Shown here piece by piece: positions 46,076 to 57,390 of a DNA stretch of 64,000 nucleotides. Position numbers and translations under genes: made by a program. Origin of the DNA: Medicago truncatula. Lineage: Eukaryota; Streptophyta; Magnoliopsida; Fabales; Fabaceae. The stretch is taken from NCBI RefSeq assembly GCF_003473485.1, contig NC_053049.1, positions 10,230,001 through 10,294,000 on the forward strand, given 5' to 3'. The notes below the pieces were generated by a model, which was given only the letters and a program-made list of their open reading frames with translations, made no database searches and was not told the origin of the DNA. Within the stretch, counting starts at the first letter, position 1. Each line of letters opens with the position of its first letter.

Positions 46076-49000
46076 TCAACGGAAATTTAGACCCCCACCT
46101 GAGTACTCCACCTCCTGCAGATACAAAAAAGTAAGGTCATGAACTAAGACTTAAAAGAAAAGAAACCAAGGGTGTTGCAGCTCATGGAAATCACAAAAGG
46201 CTGAAGTAGGAGAGATGCCAACAAGTTATAGATTTTTTTTCAGTGGACAAAACCAGTTATAGATTTATTTTCAAAATGAAGCATTATTTCTGAAATTAAA
46301 GTGGTCAAAAGTTTATGCAGCAAACACATAAACACAGCATGCATTTACGTTTTTGACTAAAATCTACCAATTCTTCACTATGGCATATGTTCTTTTATTT
46401 ATACACCGAATGATTGTGGTTCATCTATATTATTCTGGCTTCAACGCCATAGAAATTACTTGTAGAAAGCATTACTTTGCAATTAATGTTACCATTTCAT
46501 CTCAATAAATCAAAACTTATTAAATCTATATCAATAAGCATGCCTCTGGTTTTTTTTCCTGGGTCTACAGGTATTGTTTCCCAAACATTTTAATAGCATA
46601 TAATGCTATGGATAGGTAGACTGACACATAAACATGATACGTGTAGCATAAATTTACTATGTAACATGTAATGCCTAATACAAGTATAAAAAGTACAAGA
46701 TATGCACAAAAAAAAAAAAAAAAATCACAGCATGTAGAATATAGCATTCAAAATTGAAGGCCAAATTCACAAACCACGACACAACTCTCAGCACACAGAA
46801 AGAGAAATTGTGGGAGTGGGTTCTGTTTGGAGTTGGATTCAGGTCAACAGAGCAAGGTTTCAACTCATTAGAGGTGGATTCACTCACCACATTAGCCAAT
46901 TTGGTTCGTTCCAATCTAGCACCAATGGATCTGTTCATGTTTTTTAGTTAACGGTTTCAATTACTAGGAGCTATAGACAGAAATGCTAAACTGTACACTG
47001 GAGGAAAATTGATTGTGTTACTTCATTGGAGGGCTACTAAGGACTTGGTATGAGGTTCTACATTGGGAAAATACCAGTATAACCAGTTTCAAGAGTGCAT
47101 CAAGCTGCTCTCTAGTTGAAGTGACAATGAATGCCCACCTCCATCACTATCAAAGTTCATACGAGGGGGGGATGTTGGTAGATGCAATTACCCAGGATTT
47201 GATGGATAGAGATGAAGCACCAACACAGTTCAGGTTCCCTCTTGATAGAGCTCAATCCCATATAACCCACTGGCTAATGCTCACGTGAAACTGTCTAGAA
47301 TTCAACAAGATTGGCTAAGGCCCCCACAGGTTTTTTTCGCTACAGGTTTCTATTAATCTTCCACCATGAATTTTACGCTATGAGATAGTGATAACATGAC
47401 AACTATTAATCAAATTGAATTCAGACTTATAAAGCATGTAGCTGCAAGTTAAAGGAATAGAGCAACAAAGTGTTGAAATATTTCATTTAATCATGAAGAG
47501 GTACTAGAAAATGCTCTAGGATTGTCATAATACCTTGAAGACAGTAAGATAATGTGTCAACGTTTTAATTAATGTTTCAGAGGACTCAAATATTTTGGAC
47601 AACAAATAAAAGTGTATAATGCACTTAAAAAGAAAATCCAACCTGAGCAGGTGCTAAGGATGACACCCAGTCTGATGTGTGGGTAGGAAGCAGTCCCAAT
47701 GAATTGAGCTGCAGAAGAGGACAGTAACATGAATAATGGGGAAAAATAATAATAAGTATATGGCACCAAGATTTTCAAACTTATGAATCTAGACAAACTC
47801 GTGACATTAAATTAGCTTCCTAAACCTCAAATACATTATAGAACATAACTAATTTAACCCAACTATCCAACAAAATGAACCAAAACTGTAAAATTTGAGA
47901 TAAACAAAACCATGTATATACTTAGGCTGATAAATACACTGCTAAAATCAAGAGTTTATCAATTTTTCAGAGTTAACTTGAACTCATACAAGCAATTTAA
48001 CTCAAAGACTTATAAAAAGAACAGAGTTTACAAGCAATTTAACTCATTTTTGTTTCAAGGTACAATATTACCTTCCAAACACCTAGTAACATGCCTCCCA
48101 AATTAAGGGCAATGAATACCAACTTAGGCCCAAGAAGCTCCACTTTAGCATCTTTGTAAGGTTCAAACACTGCAAAAAATAATAATAAGCATACGTGAAT
48201 GATTACAGAACAAACAGAAACATGTACATGTCATCTTTACACGTACATGTAGAATGAAGAAGACAACAAGTTAATCGAAAACTAATGGTATGTTTGGCAA
48301 CGCTTTTTTTGGATTGGTGGGGGTGGGGGGGACAATATTTTTTTCCTTCAAAAGCTCTATAGGTCTCAAATGCTTTTGATAAAGGTTTTACATTATGGTT
48401 GTATTGTAATTGCATCAAAATTCTTGAAATTGCATACAAATGCTATTGATGTATCCACAGTTCCAATTGCAAAGGTCCTAAAAGATTTAACATCGCAAGC
48501 CACAATTTAAAATGAAGTGTTCGATTAAAAGCTGTTTTGAGCACAAAATAAGTTCATCATCCAAACACGCAATTACATATCTTATCAGATCAATTCCTAA
48601 TGAGTTACAACAAATCAAAAGAGAAGAGAACTGGGATTATCTAAGATCAATGGTTCTATTCAACAGTACATATGAAAACCTTGTTTGTATTGACTTATTT
48701 GAGCTTATCTACTAGCAAAAGCAATTATGAGACTGATTGAAAGAGCTTATGACATGTCCATAGTTGTTTTCAGCTTATTATATCCATAAAATCTCTATGA
48801 TAGCTTACGATAACAACTTATAGTTTATATGAAACCAGTTCTACTTTATTTTATCTATTTTTATATAAATTTCTTATACATAAGCACAACACTTAGAATA
48901 TAAACCCTTGAATAAGTTATTTATCAAAACAAGACCAAATTTCATCCACAATATAAATAATCAACCTCGTTATCTTGAGACATCAAGTTATATGTAATCA

Positions 49001-50946
49001 ACCTCGTTATCTAGAGATATCAAGTTATATTAATTATGATGAGCAACACCAGTTTATATATACAATTACAATCATTGAAAGGAGGCGGAGATTTAGTAAG
49101 GTCTAGCTCAACTGGCACCGTCGGTATTGTTAAGCTGGACATCTACACCTGAAATCTCGCAGGTGTGTAGGAGTTTCAGGTGGTGATTGTCACTTTGTTT
49201 ATTTAATCAAACAACGAAAAAGGAGGTGGAGAGAGATAGAAATGATACTTACTTTTTCCAACACTCTGTAAGGCACTTATGGGTTGCCAAAGAGCTGAGA
49301 AGGTAATACCAATACTAAACAAGTGAACAGTGTTACCAGCCATCCACATCATAAACCCCATCATTAACAAGTTCTTAAATGGTGCTTGTGCAACTTCCCA
49401 AGCTTTCTGTTTCCAATAATAGAATTAATCAATAACAATTACAATCAGATGTAATAGTAATAGTTAGTTACAATAATTAGTTACATAAACTTATCAGTTA
49501 TCCGCCAGGGTGGATACTAATTAATTTATTTTTATTTTTTCATTGAAGTTATTTGAAAAGAACTACTAGGTGAAAAGGATAAACCAGAATCTCACCGAGC
49601 TATGAATGTTGAAGTTGCAGCAAAATTTGACTGATGAACTAGACGTGGGGCAGTTCCATAGTAGGTCATCCTCCACAGCGGTCCATGTTTCACCAAAAAG
49701 CTATAGCTTTTGGGAATTTGATTGAACGGCCAAGGTGTGTGCTCAGACCACAAATCAGTAATAAATACCTGCATGGCATAAACTCCAAAGTGTAAACAAA
49801 ACACAAGAATTTTACATAATCAAATCACTGTAGAGGCAGATTAATTACAACTAGCTATTAACTGGAATCAATTTTACATAATCAATTCACTCAAACTCAA
49901 TTTCTTTCACTGCATAACCAAACATCCACATAACCTATTTCCATCTCACTCTACTAAACTCTCTAAAATAGCTTACAAAAACAACTCAAACGTTCTATAG
50001 AAACACTTTAACCACATTACTCAATGCACAAAATATGATAAACAGTTCATTTAACCACACCCTAACTTTTTTGCCTAAAAATCCCCTTGCTCTTAAACAA
50101 AAGCATCATATTTTATTCCTTTAATTACCTCAATAGCACCAAAACTATAGCCTGTCCCGTGGTTTCTGACACATGTCATTATCCAAGACCAATACAACAC
50201 TGACGCATGTGATTACATTTGATTAGTAATTTATTACCATCAAAGTGTCAGTGTCATGTCCGATGTATGTTTTAGTGATTCAAAGCTAATTACATAAAAA
50301 TCAACTTAATTAAATTAAAACACCTGATAATCATAGCCGTATTCTTGATAAAAAGCAGCTTTAATCGCTTCAGCAGAAGCACGATGACCACCACCAGTAT
50401 CACTCATCAAAATCAAAACCTTCTTCGCTTTCTTCCCCTCACCACTCTTCAATCCCAATCCTTCATCTTCCACACCAACCCCATTCCCATTTCCACCAAC
50501 ATCATTCCCCTCACCCTCACCTCCACCAACACCACCACCACCACCACCGTCACCTCCATCACCTACAACTCAACTCATAAGAAAGGAATGGAAGGAGACC
50601 GACTGAACTAAATTTTTTACTAATATAACTAATCATTATAACACTAATATTATCGTGAATAAAAGATTATAATAAATTCAAAACAATATAAAAAAATAAA
50701 ATAAAAAATACAGAAATTATACATACGTTACACTAAATTGAATTGAAGAAGAGAGGGGAAGCATGCCTGAGATTTCCAATTGGATTCAGCATCTTTCTTT
50801 TGGCGACTAAGGGTAGAATCGTCTTGATTGAGGGAAGCGCGTGAGAAACCGGGAGGATCGATGAAATCGCGAGAAGTTGAGTTATCGGAGAAATCAACGG
50901 CCCATCTTCGTCCTGAAGAACCCATCACACCCTTTCCTTTATCCAT
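46076..50946 (-). CDS. EMC4: ER membrane protein complex subunit 4 (EMC4)
   Basis: Five exons, 50767-50946, 49253-49406, 48072-48169, 47643-47708 and 46076-46114, give 178 aa in continuous frame. The product is an EMC subunit that helps insert tail-anchored and multipass proteins into the ER membrane. Landmarks: [10 protein letters not shown] and DPPGFSRAS at the N-terminus, the conserved [20 protein letters not shown], helices around [16 protein letters not shown] and [17 protein letters not shown], and the C-terminal [19 protein letters not shown]. Length matches plant EMC4. Introns 2-4 have GT donors. Intron 1 appears to start with GC (CAG|GCATGC), since reading through meets a stop 12 codons later. 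Intron 1 also contains two MGDG-synthase exons. Confidence 0.93.
48650..48930. mobile_element. MITE-like remnant in EMC4 intron 2
   Basis: Shares TTTGAGCTTAT, CTTATGACAT and ATAAGTTATTTAT-type motifs with the MITE family at 24712 and 28003. Diverged and without clear ends. Confidence 0.35.
49092..49218 (+). mobile_element. SINE with 14-bp target-site duplication
   Basis: A-box-like TCTAGCTCAACTGGCACCG, then GCAGGTGTGTAGGAGTTTCAG and a tail ending in A-rich sequence. Flanks AAAGGAGGCGGAGA (49078-49091) and AAAGGAGGTGGAGA (49219-49232) differ at one base. Lies in EMC4 intron 2. Confidence 0.75.
49596..50562 (-). pseudogene. MGD1: MGDG synthase (MGD1-type) gene fragment, exons 1 (partial) and 2
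   Basis: Two exon-like blocks, 50324-50562 and 49596-49768, lie inside EMC4 intron 1 on the same strand. The first encodes a Gly-rich linker then [20 protein letters not shown] and [15 protein letters not shown], the start of the glycosyltransferase domain. The second encodes [20 protein letters not shown] and [17 protein letters not shown]. The intact enzyme makes monogalactosyldiacylglycerol on plastid envelope membranes. Splice sites (CAG|GTG, TGCAG|GTA, CG|GTGAG) are preserved, but the transit peptide and start codon are missing: a TGA lies just upstream, before an AG that could act as an acceptor. Exons 3-6 of the family are absent. Probably a duplicated fragment. Confidence 0.8.
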
Positions 50947-51290
50947 TGAATTGAATCGCTGAAGAAGGAAGAAGGGTTTATTCAGATCGCGAAATTTAAT
51001 ACTTCGCAGTGATGAAACAAACTACGAAAGAGAAATATGGTAACTCCGTGATTTTATATAGAGACGATAACGGTAAATACAAAACCGGCAAAATTTTTTT
51101 ATCTTATTATACTTTTATTCATTTATTTTTGGTCGAATCATAATTTAATTTTGATAAACAGTTTGTTTTTGATAAACAGTTTGTTTTTGATAAACAATTA
51201 GACACTGCTTTTTTTGGAATAGAAGAATTAGTTTTTTTATAGGTGAATTAAAAACAACTAGTGTTTACTAAAATAAAATTATTACATCCT
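50947..51290. promoter_or_regulatory. EMC4 upstream region
   Basis: Immediate 5' flank of EMC4. Contains a three-fold direct repeat of about 17 bases, GATAAACAGTTTGTTTTT, at 51153-51199. No sharp TATA box seen. Confidence 0.35.
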
Positions 51291-51291
51291 C

Positions 51292-51378
51292 GTAAACTTA
51301 GCTCAGTTGGTTGGGACAATGCATAGAATATGCAAGGTCTGGGATTAAAATTCCGGCCACTGTAAAAAATATATATAT
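51292..51378 (+). mobile_element. SINE-like remnant with AT-rich tail
   Basis: CTCGTAAACTTAGCTCAGTT matches the A-box region of the SINEs at 11-12 kb and GGGATTAAAATTCC sits at the B-box position. It ends in a short TA microsatellite. Confidence 0.6.
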
Positions 51379-51489
51379 ATATTACGGTGGTTAATAAAAA
51401 TCTAGTTTTTTTTGTGAATTAAACATAAATAAAATGTCATATAGTTATAGTATTTAATGTGTTAAAAATTATAAAAAATAAAAATAAAA

Positions 51490-51580
51490 ATTACAGTCTT
51501 TGCATTTTATAAGATATTTTATATTCATTTTTGAAAAAATTACAGTCTTTGCATTTTATAAGATATTTTATATTCATGTT
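51490..51580. repeat. Short tandem duplication (about 45-bp unit, two copies)
   Basis: TTACAGTCTTTGCATTTTAT and the following bases occur twice in a row, almost without change. Confidence 0.8.
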
Positions 51581-51912
51581 TTGTTATTTTAACTTCATTC
51601 CAATTTTAACATGCTGCACAACTACTTTACCATGGCACTACTAGTGTTCATTTTATATTTACAATTTTGAGGAAGAATTTAATTGGTCTCGCTTAGGTCA
51701 CTTAACTAAAAAAAGATTAATTGAGTACTTTAATTTTTTTTTTCGTATCGTTAGTTAAGTTTCCGTTAAGTTTAATATAAAGTGTGCATAAGTGTTACCT
51801 TGTCATTGGGCTATGAGATTTTTCTTTACAATATTAAGATTACCTAACAGGCAATAATATAAACATGAACTGAAAAAGTCAAGGGAACAAAGAATGCTAA
51901 AAAATAAAATAA

Positions 51913-52068
51913 CCAAAATTATTAATTTTATTATTATTAATTTCAAATGAGTAGCTAAACATCAATATCCAATTGGCGGGAAAACATATCCTCATTTTTA
52001 CTAATGAGTAGCTAAACATCAAAATTATTAATTTTATTATTATTAATTTCAAATGAGTAGCTAAACCT
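51913..52068. repeat. Direct repeat (about 107-bp period)
   Basis: The block AAAATTATTAATTTTATTAT to GAGTAGCTAAAC is present at both ends of this interval with near identity, and its tail recurs once more in the middle. Confidence 0.75.
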
Positions 52069-52125
52069 TTGCTGCCTTTTACATTTTGAACAAAACACTC
52101 CTTTGAAAAATTAGCCTCAGTGTGA

Positions 52126-52683
52126 TTAAGCTGTACAAGAATACTCTCTCAATAAGCTTCTTTGTTTAACTAGCTCGTGCATGTCATGGACAATTCTGAA
52201 CACAGAATCAGGCCTTGCTAGTTTTAATGCATTTTGGGACATTTCTTTTAGTTCATCGGCCTTCGGACCAAACCAGTCCGCAACAATTTTCGCTATCTCC
52301 TTAGGCAATTTAGAGTACTTTCCACATCCATTTTCAACTACATAGGAAACATTGCCAGCTTCCTGAAATAAAAGGAAATGATGTAAGTTCACAATCATAT
52401 TCAAGCACTTTGGTGTATATGCAGACCAATCTACTTTGGAAAAGATTCCAAATCAAGCTTCCATTCATGGCATATAAGGGGTATTTTCGGTGTCAGGTTA
52501 CAACTCTGAAATTACTTTCATCGATTAGCCACAATAGTGCAAGCTAACTTTTTTCAAATAATAATTCATGACAAGGTCAAGAAATGGCAATAATAAGAAC
52601 CACATTACCTGCCCGGCAATGTAATCATTTAAAATAATAGGTAGGCCTCGAATCATGGCCTCTGCAATTGTCCCTGGGCCTGC
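52126..52683 (-). pseudogene. MGD1: MGDG synthase (MGD1-type) gene fragment, last two exons
   Basis: Exons 52609-52683 ([20 protein letters not shown]) and 52126-52362 ([20 protein letters not shown] through YSCTA and stop) join in phase with normal splice sites, giving the last 103 residues of an MGDG synthase. This is the nucleotide-sugar-binding end of the C-terminal Rossmann domain. The upstream exons are absent; a hAT element starts 50 bases upstream. It lies 1.2 kb before EMC4 exon 1 on the same strand. Frame and splice sites are intact, so loss is recent or the piece is still transcribed. Relative to typical MGD1, AEAQIRG reads AEAMIRG and NVPYVV reads NVSYVV. Confidence 0.85.
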
Positions 52684-52734
52684 CTACAGAAGGAAGAAAA
52701 AAGAATCCATCAACAGCTGTCATAATGAGGAATA

Positions 52735-53314
52735 ACCGAACCAAACCGTTTAAGGTTTGGAACTAACCGAACTGAACCAAAATTATGGTTCGGTTAACCG
52801 TTTTCTTGCCTATTAACCGAACCGAACCAGAACCAAAATTAAGCTATTTTAGGTAACCATATTAACCGAACCAAAATCAAATTATACATCATATTCATAA
52901 GCTATTTTAGGTAAGTATTCGAGTAAATTTGTGAAGAATAATTCAATTAGTCAATGAAATCAAAAGTACCCTATTTTTTGAAAGAAAAATCAATCAAAAG
53001 TACCCTAAATTCCACACATCGCAACACAATAATAAAACGGTACTGCATATGCATGAAAGCTGTAAAAATTTACACAACAATCCAAACATTTGAAAAAGAA
53101 AAAAAAAGCGGTGCTTGTGAAAAAATGATGAAAATGAAAAAGAGAAGAGAAAGGTTACGAACCAGAGGCAAAAGAAGTAGTGAAGAAGAAGCCATCGGTA
53201 CAGTTGATGAACTTTTTTTAAAAAACGGTTCGGTTCAATAACCAATGTAATGGTTCAGTTAATTTTAGTTTGGTTCAGTTCGGTTCAGTTTTTGGATATT
53301 TTTGCCCACCCCTA
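52735..53314. mobile_element. hAT-type non-autonomous element
   Basis: Right terminus GGATATTTTTGCCCACCCCTA is of the TAGGGGTGGGC hAT type. Both halves are dense in AACCGAACC / GGTTCGGTT motifs in opposite orientation. The left terminus is degenerate near 52735. An open frame in the middle (52954-53241) is low complexity. Confidence 0.6.
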
Positions 53315-54420
53315 GAGACAGTAGACACATGCCCATAATTCTCACCCTAGAAAGTTTGCTAGGAGCAATTAATCAATTTAGAGCTAATCTTGCCGCTCAT
53401 CAATTATAAATTAAAAACTATAACTCTCATTTTCACATCTTTAATTATTCTGGGATCCCAATTGTCTACTCCATTTTCTTACTTTGAATTACTCTCTTAA
53501 TTATCTACTTGGTTTCTTTTCTTTTAAGTCTTAGTTCATGACCTTACCTTTTTTTTTTTTGTATTTTTAATTTTTTAATTACTGTTTTACAGTAAAAAAA
53601 TAAATCAATGATACATGTATTAGAGTTTGCACCTTTTTCTTTCGTAAAAATTGCTTGTAGCATTTCATTATTTTGGTGTGAGAGGTCCCAATTTAAATTT
53701 TAAAATTCAATTATTCAATTTACTTTGATAGAACTTTTTAATAATATGAGTATTATTGTTGATTGACTACATAATTTGTTTTTTATCAAGTATTCTATTG
53801 ATTAGAAATTCATCTTTAAGGTGAATAAGTAGGTGTTTGGAGTTCGATATGTTGTAAATTGATATACACTATATCAATAACGTCTCCAATTTCTGGAGTA
53901 TATTGAAAGATATTGACCGCATCAGTAAAAAAAAAGAGAGAGGAAAGTAATTCAACAGGCACATCAATTTCGCTCTTGATCGTAACTTTAAATCGGTTTT
54001 TTGTTGTGTATAAAATTTGAGTGAGTCTTAACTCGACATTTTTAATCAAGTGAGCAATTTTTAGGTGTCTATTGAGCAACCATAAAAAAAAGAAGTAAAC
54101 CAGCTCTAACATATTCATCCAAGTAGGTGGATCAAATACCACATTCAGATTCGAAAATTACTCTTTAGGCTTTCGTTTTTTTCTCTTTGCCGCCCTAAAA
54201 ATGTCAAAATACCTTCAACGGTAGTTAACTTCCGTTCGAGAGACTTTTTAAATTGGTTAAACCGATTTAAAAAGTGGTTGAATGGTTCTAAAAATTATCG
54301 AACAACACTTAACTACTGCTGGATAAGCGAACGACATTTAAGTACTGCTCTGAGAAACTTATGAAAAATTAGCAACCTTAAAGCGAAATTTCCTTCAAAT
54401 TCTTCCATTATTGATCATTC
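53315..54420. other. AT-rich spacer with repeat scraps
   Basis: Includes a truncated SINE 3' end (AAATTCATCTTTAAGGTGAA near 53805, minus orientation) and sequence related to the foldback at 54424 (CAACGGTAGTTAACTTCCG near 54218). No gene seen. Confidence 0.45.
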
Positions 54421-54423
54421 CAC

Positions 54424-54592
54424 TTCAGTTTTTGCTTGAAAACACATGGAAATTAGAATTACACATTTAAATCCAACGGTAGCTAACTACCGTTTGAAAA
54501 TAAAGAAAATGAAGAAAGACGAATAGTAGTTAGCTATCGTTGAGGTTAAATGTGTAATTCTAATTTCCATGTGTTTTCAAGCAAAAACTGAA
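54424..54592. mobile_element. Near-perfect hairpin, 67-bp arms and 35-base loop
   Basis: Left arm 54424-54490 and right arm 54526-54592 are complementary with only about five mismatches, all near the loop side; the outer 45 or so bases pair perfectly (TTCAGTTTTTGCTTGAAAAC onward). The loop is purine-rich. This is the shape of a small foldback MITE or a miRNA-like precursor. Related sequence just to the left suggests a repeat family. Confidence 0.85.
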
Positions 54593-54866
54593 CTGGAAAC
54601 AACAAATTTCTCCATTATTTGGGCAGGCCCATCTTTCCGTGGATCCGGTGCACATGACAGCCCAAATTTTATAACAAAACAGCCCATTTTCTTGGGAATT
54701 ACAATTTACAAATTTCAATCTAGGAATGATTTCAGTTTATCACACTAAACTTTAAAGATTATTAATCAATAACAAAGTTCTTATAGGTATTATGGAGATC
54801 ATGTATTATTACAATGCATTCAAGAATGAAAAGAAATGTTGGATAATTATCCTCACATTTCCCATT

Positions 54867-55295
54867 CTATTCATGTAATTTTTTATTTCCTTCACAAGAA
54901 AGAAAATCTACTATAGACCTAGCCATACCTCTTCTCATTTCCTTGTTCTTCTTTAGTTTTTCGTCACCATTATCCTTTCTCTTCATCATCTTCATAAAAA
55001 ATGTCCTAAAGCTTGTGACCCAAAAAGACTCTTTTGCTTTCTCTATATGGACCATATCATGAGAATCATGCATACATCTTGTGATTATGCGTTTTGATCC
55101 ATGGAGAGATGGAAATGCCATTAGATTCCGGTTGATGTGATAATCAAGAGAGACCAGTTCATATGAATCATATAAAGGGCTACCACAATCCCACATTGCC
55201 CTAGCTTTTTCTTCTTCTTTCTCATCAACTTTGCCCTTCAATGCTTCTTGTTCATCATTTTCAAATTCTTTTCCATTCATGTTGGTTTTTTTCAT
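54867..55295 (-). CDS. Small plant protein of unknown function (MWDCGSPLYDSYEL motif)
   Basis: 142 aa from the ATG at 55295; the open frame reaches 55406 but begins there on TTG. A Lys/Glu-rich start is followed by RAMWDCGSPLYDSYELVSLD, a motif I recall from a family of uncharacterised plant proteins, and then RNLMAFPSLHGSKRI. The C-terminus is basic (MMKRKDNGDEKLKKNKEMRR). No signal peptide, membrane segment or enzyme motif. A TATATATA box on the minus strand lies about 50 bases upstream, in support of this start. Function unknown. Confidence 0.7.
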   Translation of the reverse strand: MKKTNMNGKEFENDEQEALKGKVDEKEEEKARAMWDCGSPLYDSYELVSLDYHINRNLMAFPSLHGSKRIITRCMHDSHDMVHIEKAKESFWVTSFRTFFMKMMKRKDNGDEKLKKNKEMRRGMARSIVDFLSCEGNKKLHE

Positions 55296-55342
55296 CTCAA
55301 TTTTCTTATATTCATCCTTTGATTGGTATGGACGGAGCTTCC

Positions 55343-55353
55343 TATATATAAAA
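55343..55353 (-). promoter_or_regulatory. Putative TATA box
   Basis: Minus strand TTTTATATATA, about 50 bases upstream of the ATG at 55295. Confidence 0.5.
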
Positions 55354-55419
55354 CACCAAACCTCTTTGCATTTTATTTTGGCTTTGACTTCTAAAAGTAT
55401 TTGCAACCCATGTCACAAT

Positions 55420-56510
55420 ATAATTAATGGGATGACCTAATTTTTTCTTCAAAATTGAGTTATGTGTATTAAAGTATTGTGTCAAAAAAATGGTTTGATT
55501 AATGTATAGAAAAGTAATGTAAATGGTTATGATCTTGACTCATATATTTGTTTGTTGACGAAAATGACAAATAGTACTAATTTAAAATGTGAGTTAAGTA
55601 CAACCATTGGTAACAAGTGTTTTGTACAAACCTATATGCATGATGCATTGATGCATCATCTCATGACTTAGCAACCAAAGTGTTAATGCATTTGGGAAGT
55701 TTCATTTTCCCTTTTGTCTGTTTGAGCTTTTTCAGGATTATTGGTAACTCTAATTTTTGGACCCTTTAGAGAAACAGGTACAAAACATAAATAGCCACAC
55801 CTGCATGTCAGTTTGAAAAAGATGGGGCACTTTCGTCCTTTTATTTCTTTTCCAGCTCAGCAAAAAGCTTGGTTAATTACTAAATAAATAATTTTTATGT
55901 AGAAATTCATCAATACTTATATGCAAACTAAGGTTTAATAAGATCAATACATATTTCGAATGCCCTAGAATATGATGATTAACTTTTTTTTTTTCCTGAG
56001 GTTTTTTTTAAGAAACTAAAATTGATTAAATCAATGAAAGTCTGGAGATTTCAGCATAAGAAGTGTCAAAGCTTCAACTAAAAGAGTCAATTACAAGTAA
56101 TAACAAAAATGGGGAGCCAAAACAAGCTCAAAAAACAAAGAAAGCTGCCCTGTTACAAAAATATTCTCAGGCAAAGTAAATGATTTAACCACCATGAATG
56201 GTAGGAGAAAACAAAACGAGGATGGGGTATGATGATTACCTAAAGTCAATATTGTTTTTCTTTTTAACATTGTTTTAAATAAATTGCAAACCTTAGCGTC
56301 CCTTTATTTTAAGAAAATATTTACTATTTTTAATTCTTTTTAGTTTTACTTGTTAGTAAATAGAAAATAGACTTTTAAAGTGAGTCATTGTGATAGAAAT
56401 AAGATTGTTTTTGACAAAATTATAAAGACAACTTTGAACAACTATTTAAGACAATTTTTATTCAATCTAAAATTGGTTGATTCAAGTGTTTAAACAATTG
56501 ATTGATTTAA
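55420..56510. other. AT-rich spacer
   Basis: 55997-56230 starts with a T-run and then purine-rich sequence like the 3' end of an inverted LINE, but no coding remnant is visible. Otherwise nothing seen. Confidence 0.35.
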
Positions 56511-57390
56511 CTCGAACCAAGTTATTTATTGTTGGATTCAAATTTAACATAAAAAGTACAAATATTTTATTCAATCCACAATAATTACATTTAATTGGAT
56601 CAAATAATTCTACCTCTCTCTTACACCTTCTTCTCTCCGTTTTCATTTTTCGTTCAATTGAAAACTTTTCTTTTTCTCTTGTCTCTCCTATACTACTTAG
56701 AGCATCTACAATTCTAGAACCAAAATTTTATTCTTCAATCATTTTTTTGTAAACTCATGGATGACACATAAGATTTAAGAATTATCAATTATTTTTACTC
56801 CAATGCAAAAACCATATTTATATTCTTATATTACTTTTTAGAGTCCCACGATAAACCTCACATATTTCATTTTGTTATTTTTCCCTTTATTTTCTCTCAA
56901 AAAGCTTTAGTGGCAATCTGTTCCATTTTGTTATTTTTTTCCCTTTTATTTTCTCTCTCCCTCTTCTACTTTTCCTGACACAAAACCTGCTAGAACATGT
57001 TCTCCTCAAGGAACTGTTCTCCAACCTGGCTTACCATGTCCCTCTCCTCCAATGGAGTAAAAATTAAGAACATGTTTTTGAATTTTAAGAACACTGTGGA
57101 ACATAGCGCTAAAGTTGCTCTTAGTACTTAACACGCACAACCATGCTTTATTCTCTAAAATACATGTAATCATGTAGCTACCATTCACTCACATTTTTTG
57201 TCACTCCATAAGTCTTCCAAAGCAATTTATAGATACATCTCGATCTCGATGGGTTGTTTGCGAGTTAGATGGATTGGGCCGGTTTTCACAAAAAATATTA
57301 TTTGATCCAATCAAATTTAATATTTTTTTTTTGGATTGAATAAAATATTTGTATTTTTTATGTTAAATTTGAATCCCATAATAAACAAGT
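56500..57390. repeat. Inverted repeat pair (~95-bp arms, ~680-bp spacer)
   Basis: The sequence around 56521-56612 (TTCAAATTTAACATAAAAAG, ATATTTTATTCAATCC, GATCAAATAATTC) recurs inverted at about 57283-57375. The arms are close to identical in their cores. No coding sequence between them. Possibly the termini of a non-autonomous element; ends and target-site duplication unclear. Confidence 0.55.

Noticed and set aside
46754-47288. Plus-strand frames inside EMC4 intron 4
   Set aside because: Short, unrelated to known proteins and antisense to an expressed gene; likely chance or old repeat debris.
50345-50611. 88-codon plus-strand Thr/Ser-rich frame
   Set aside because: Complement of the Gly-rich and MSDTGGGH coding stretch of the MGD fragment.
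52954-53241. 95-codon Lys/Arg-rich frame
   Set aside because: Lies inside the hAT-type element and is low complexity.
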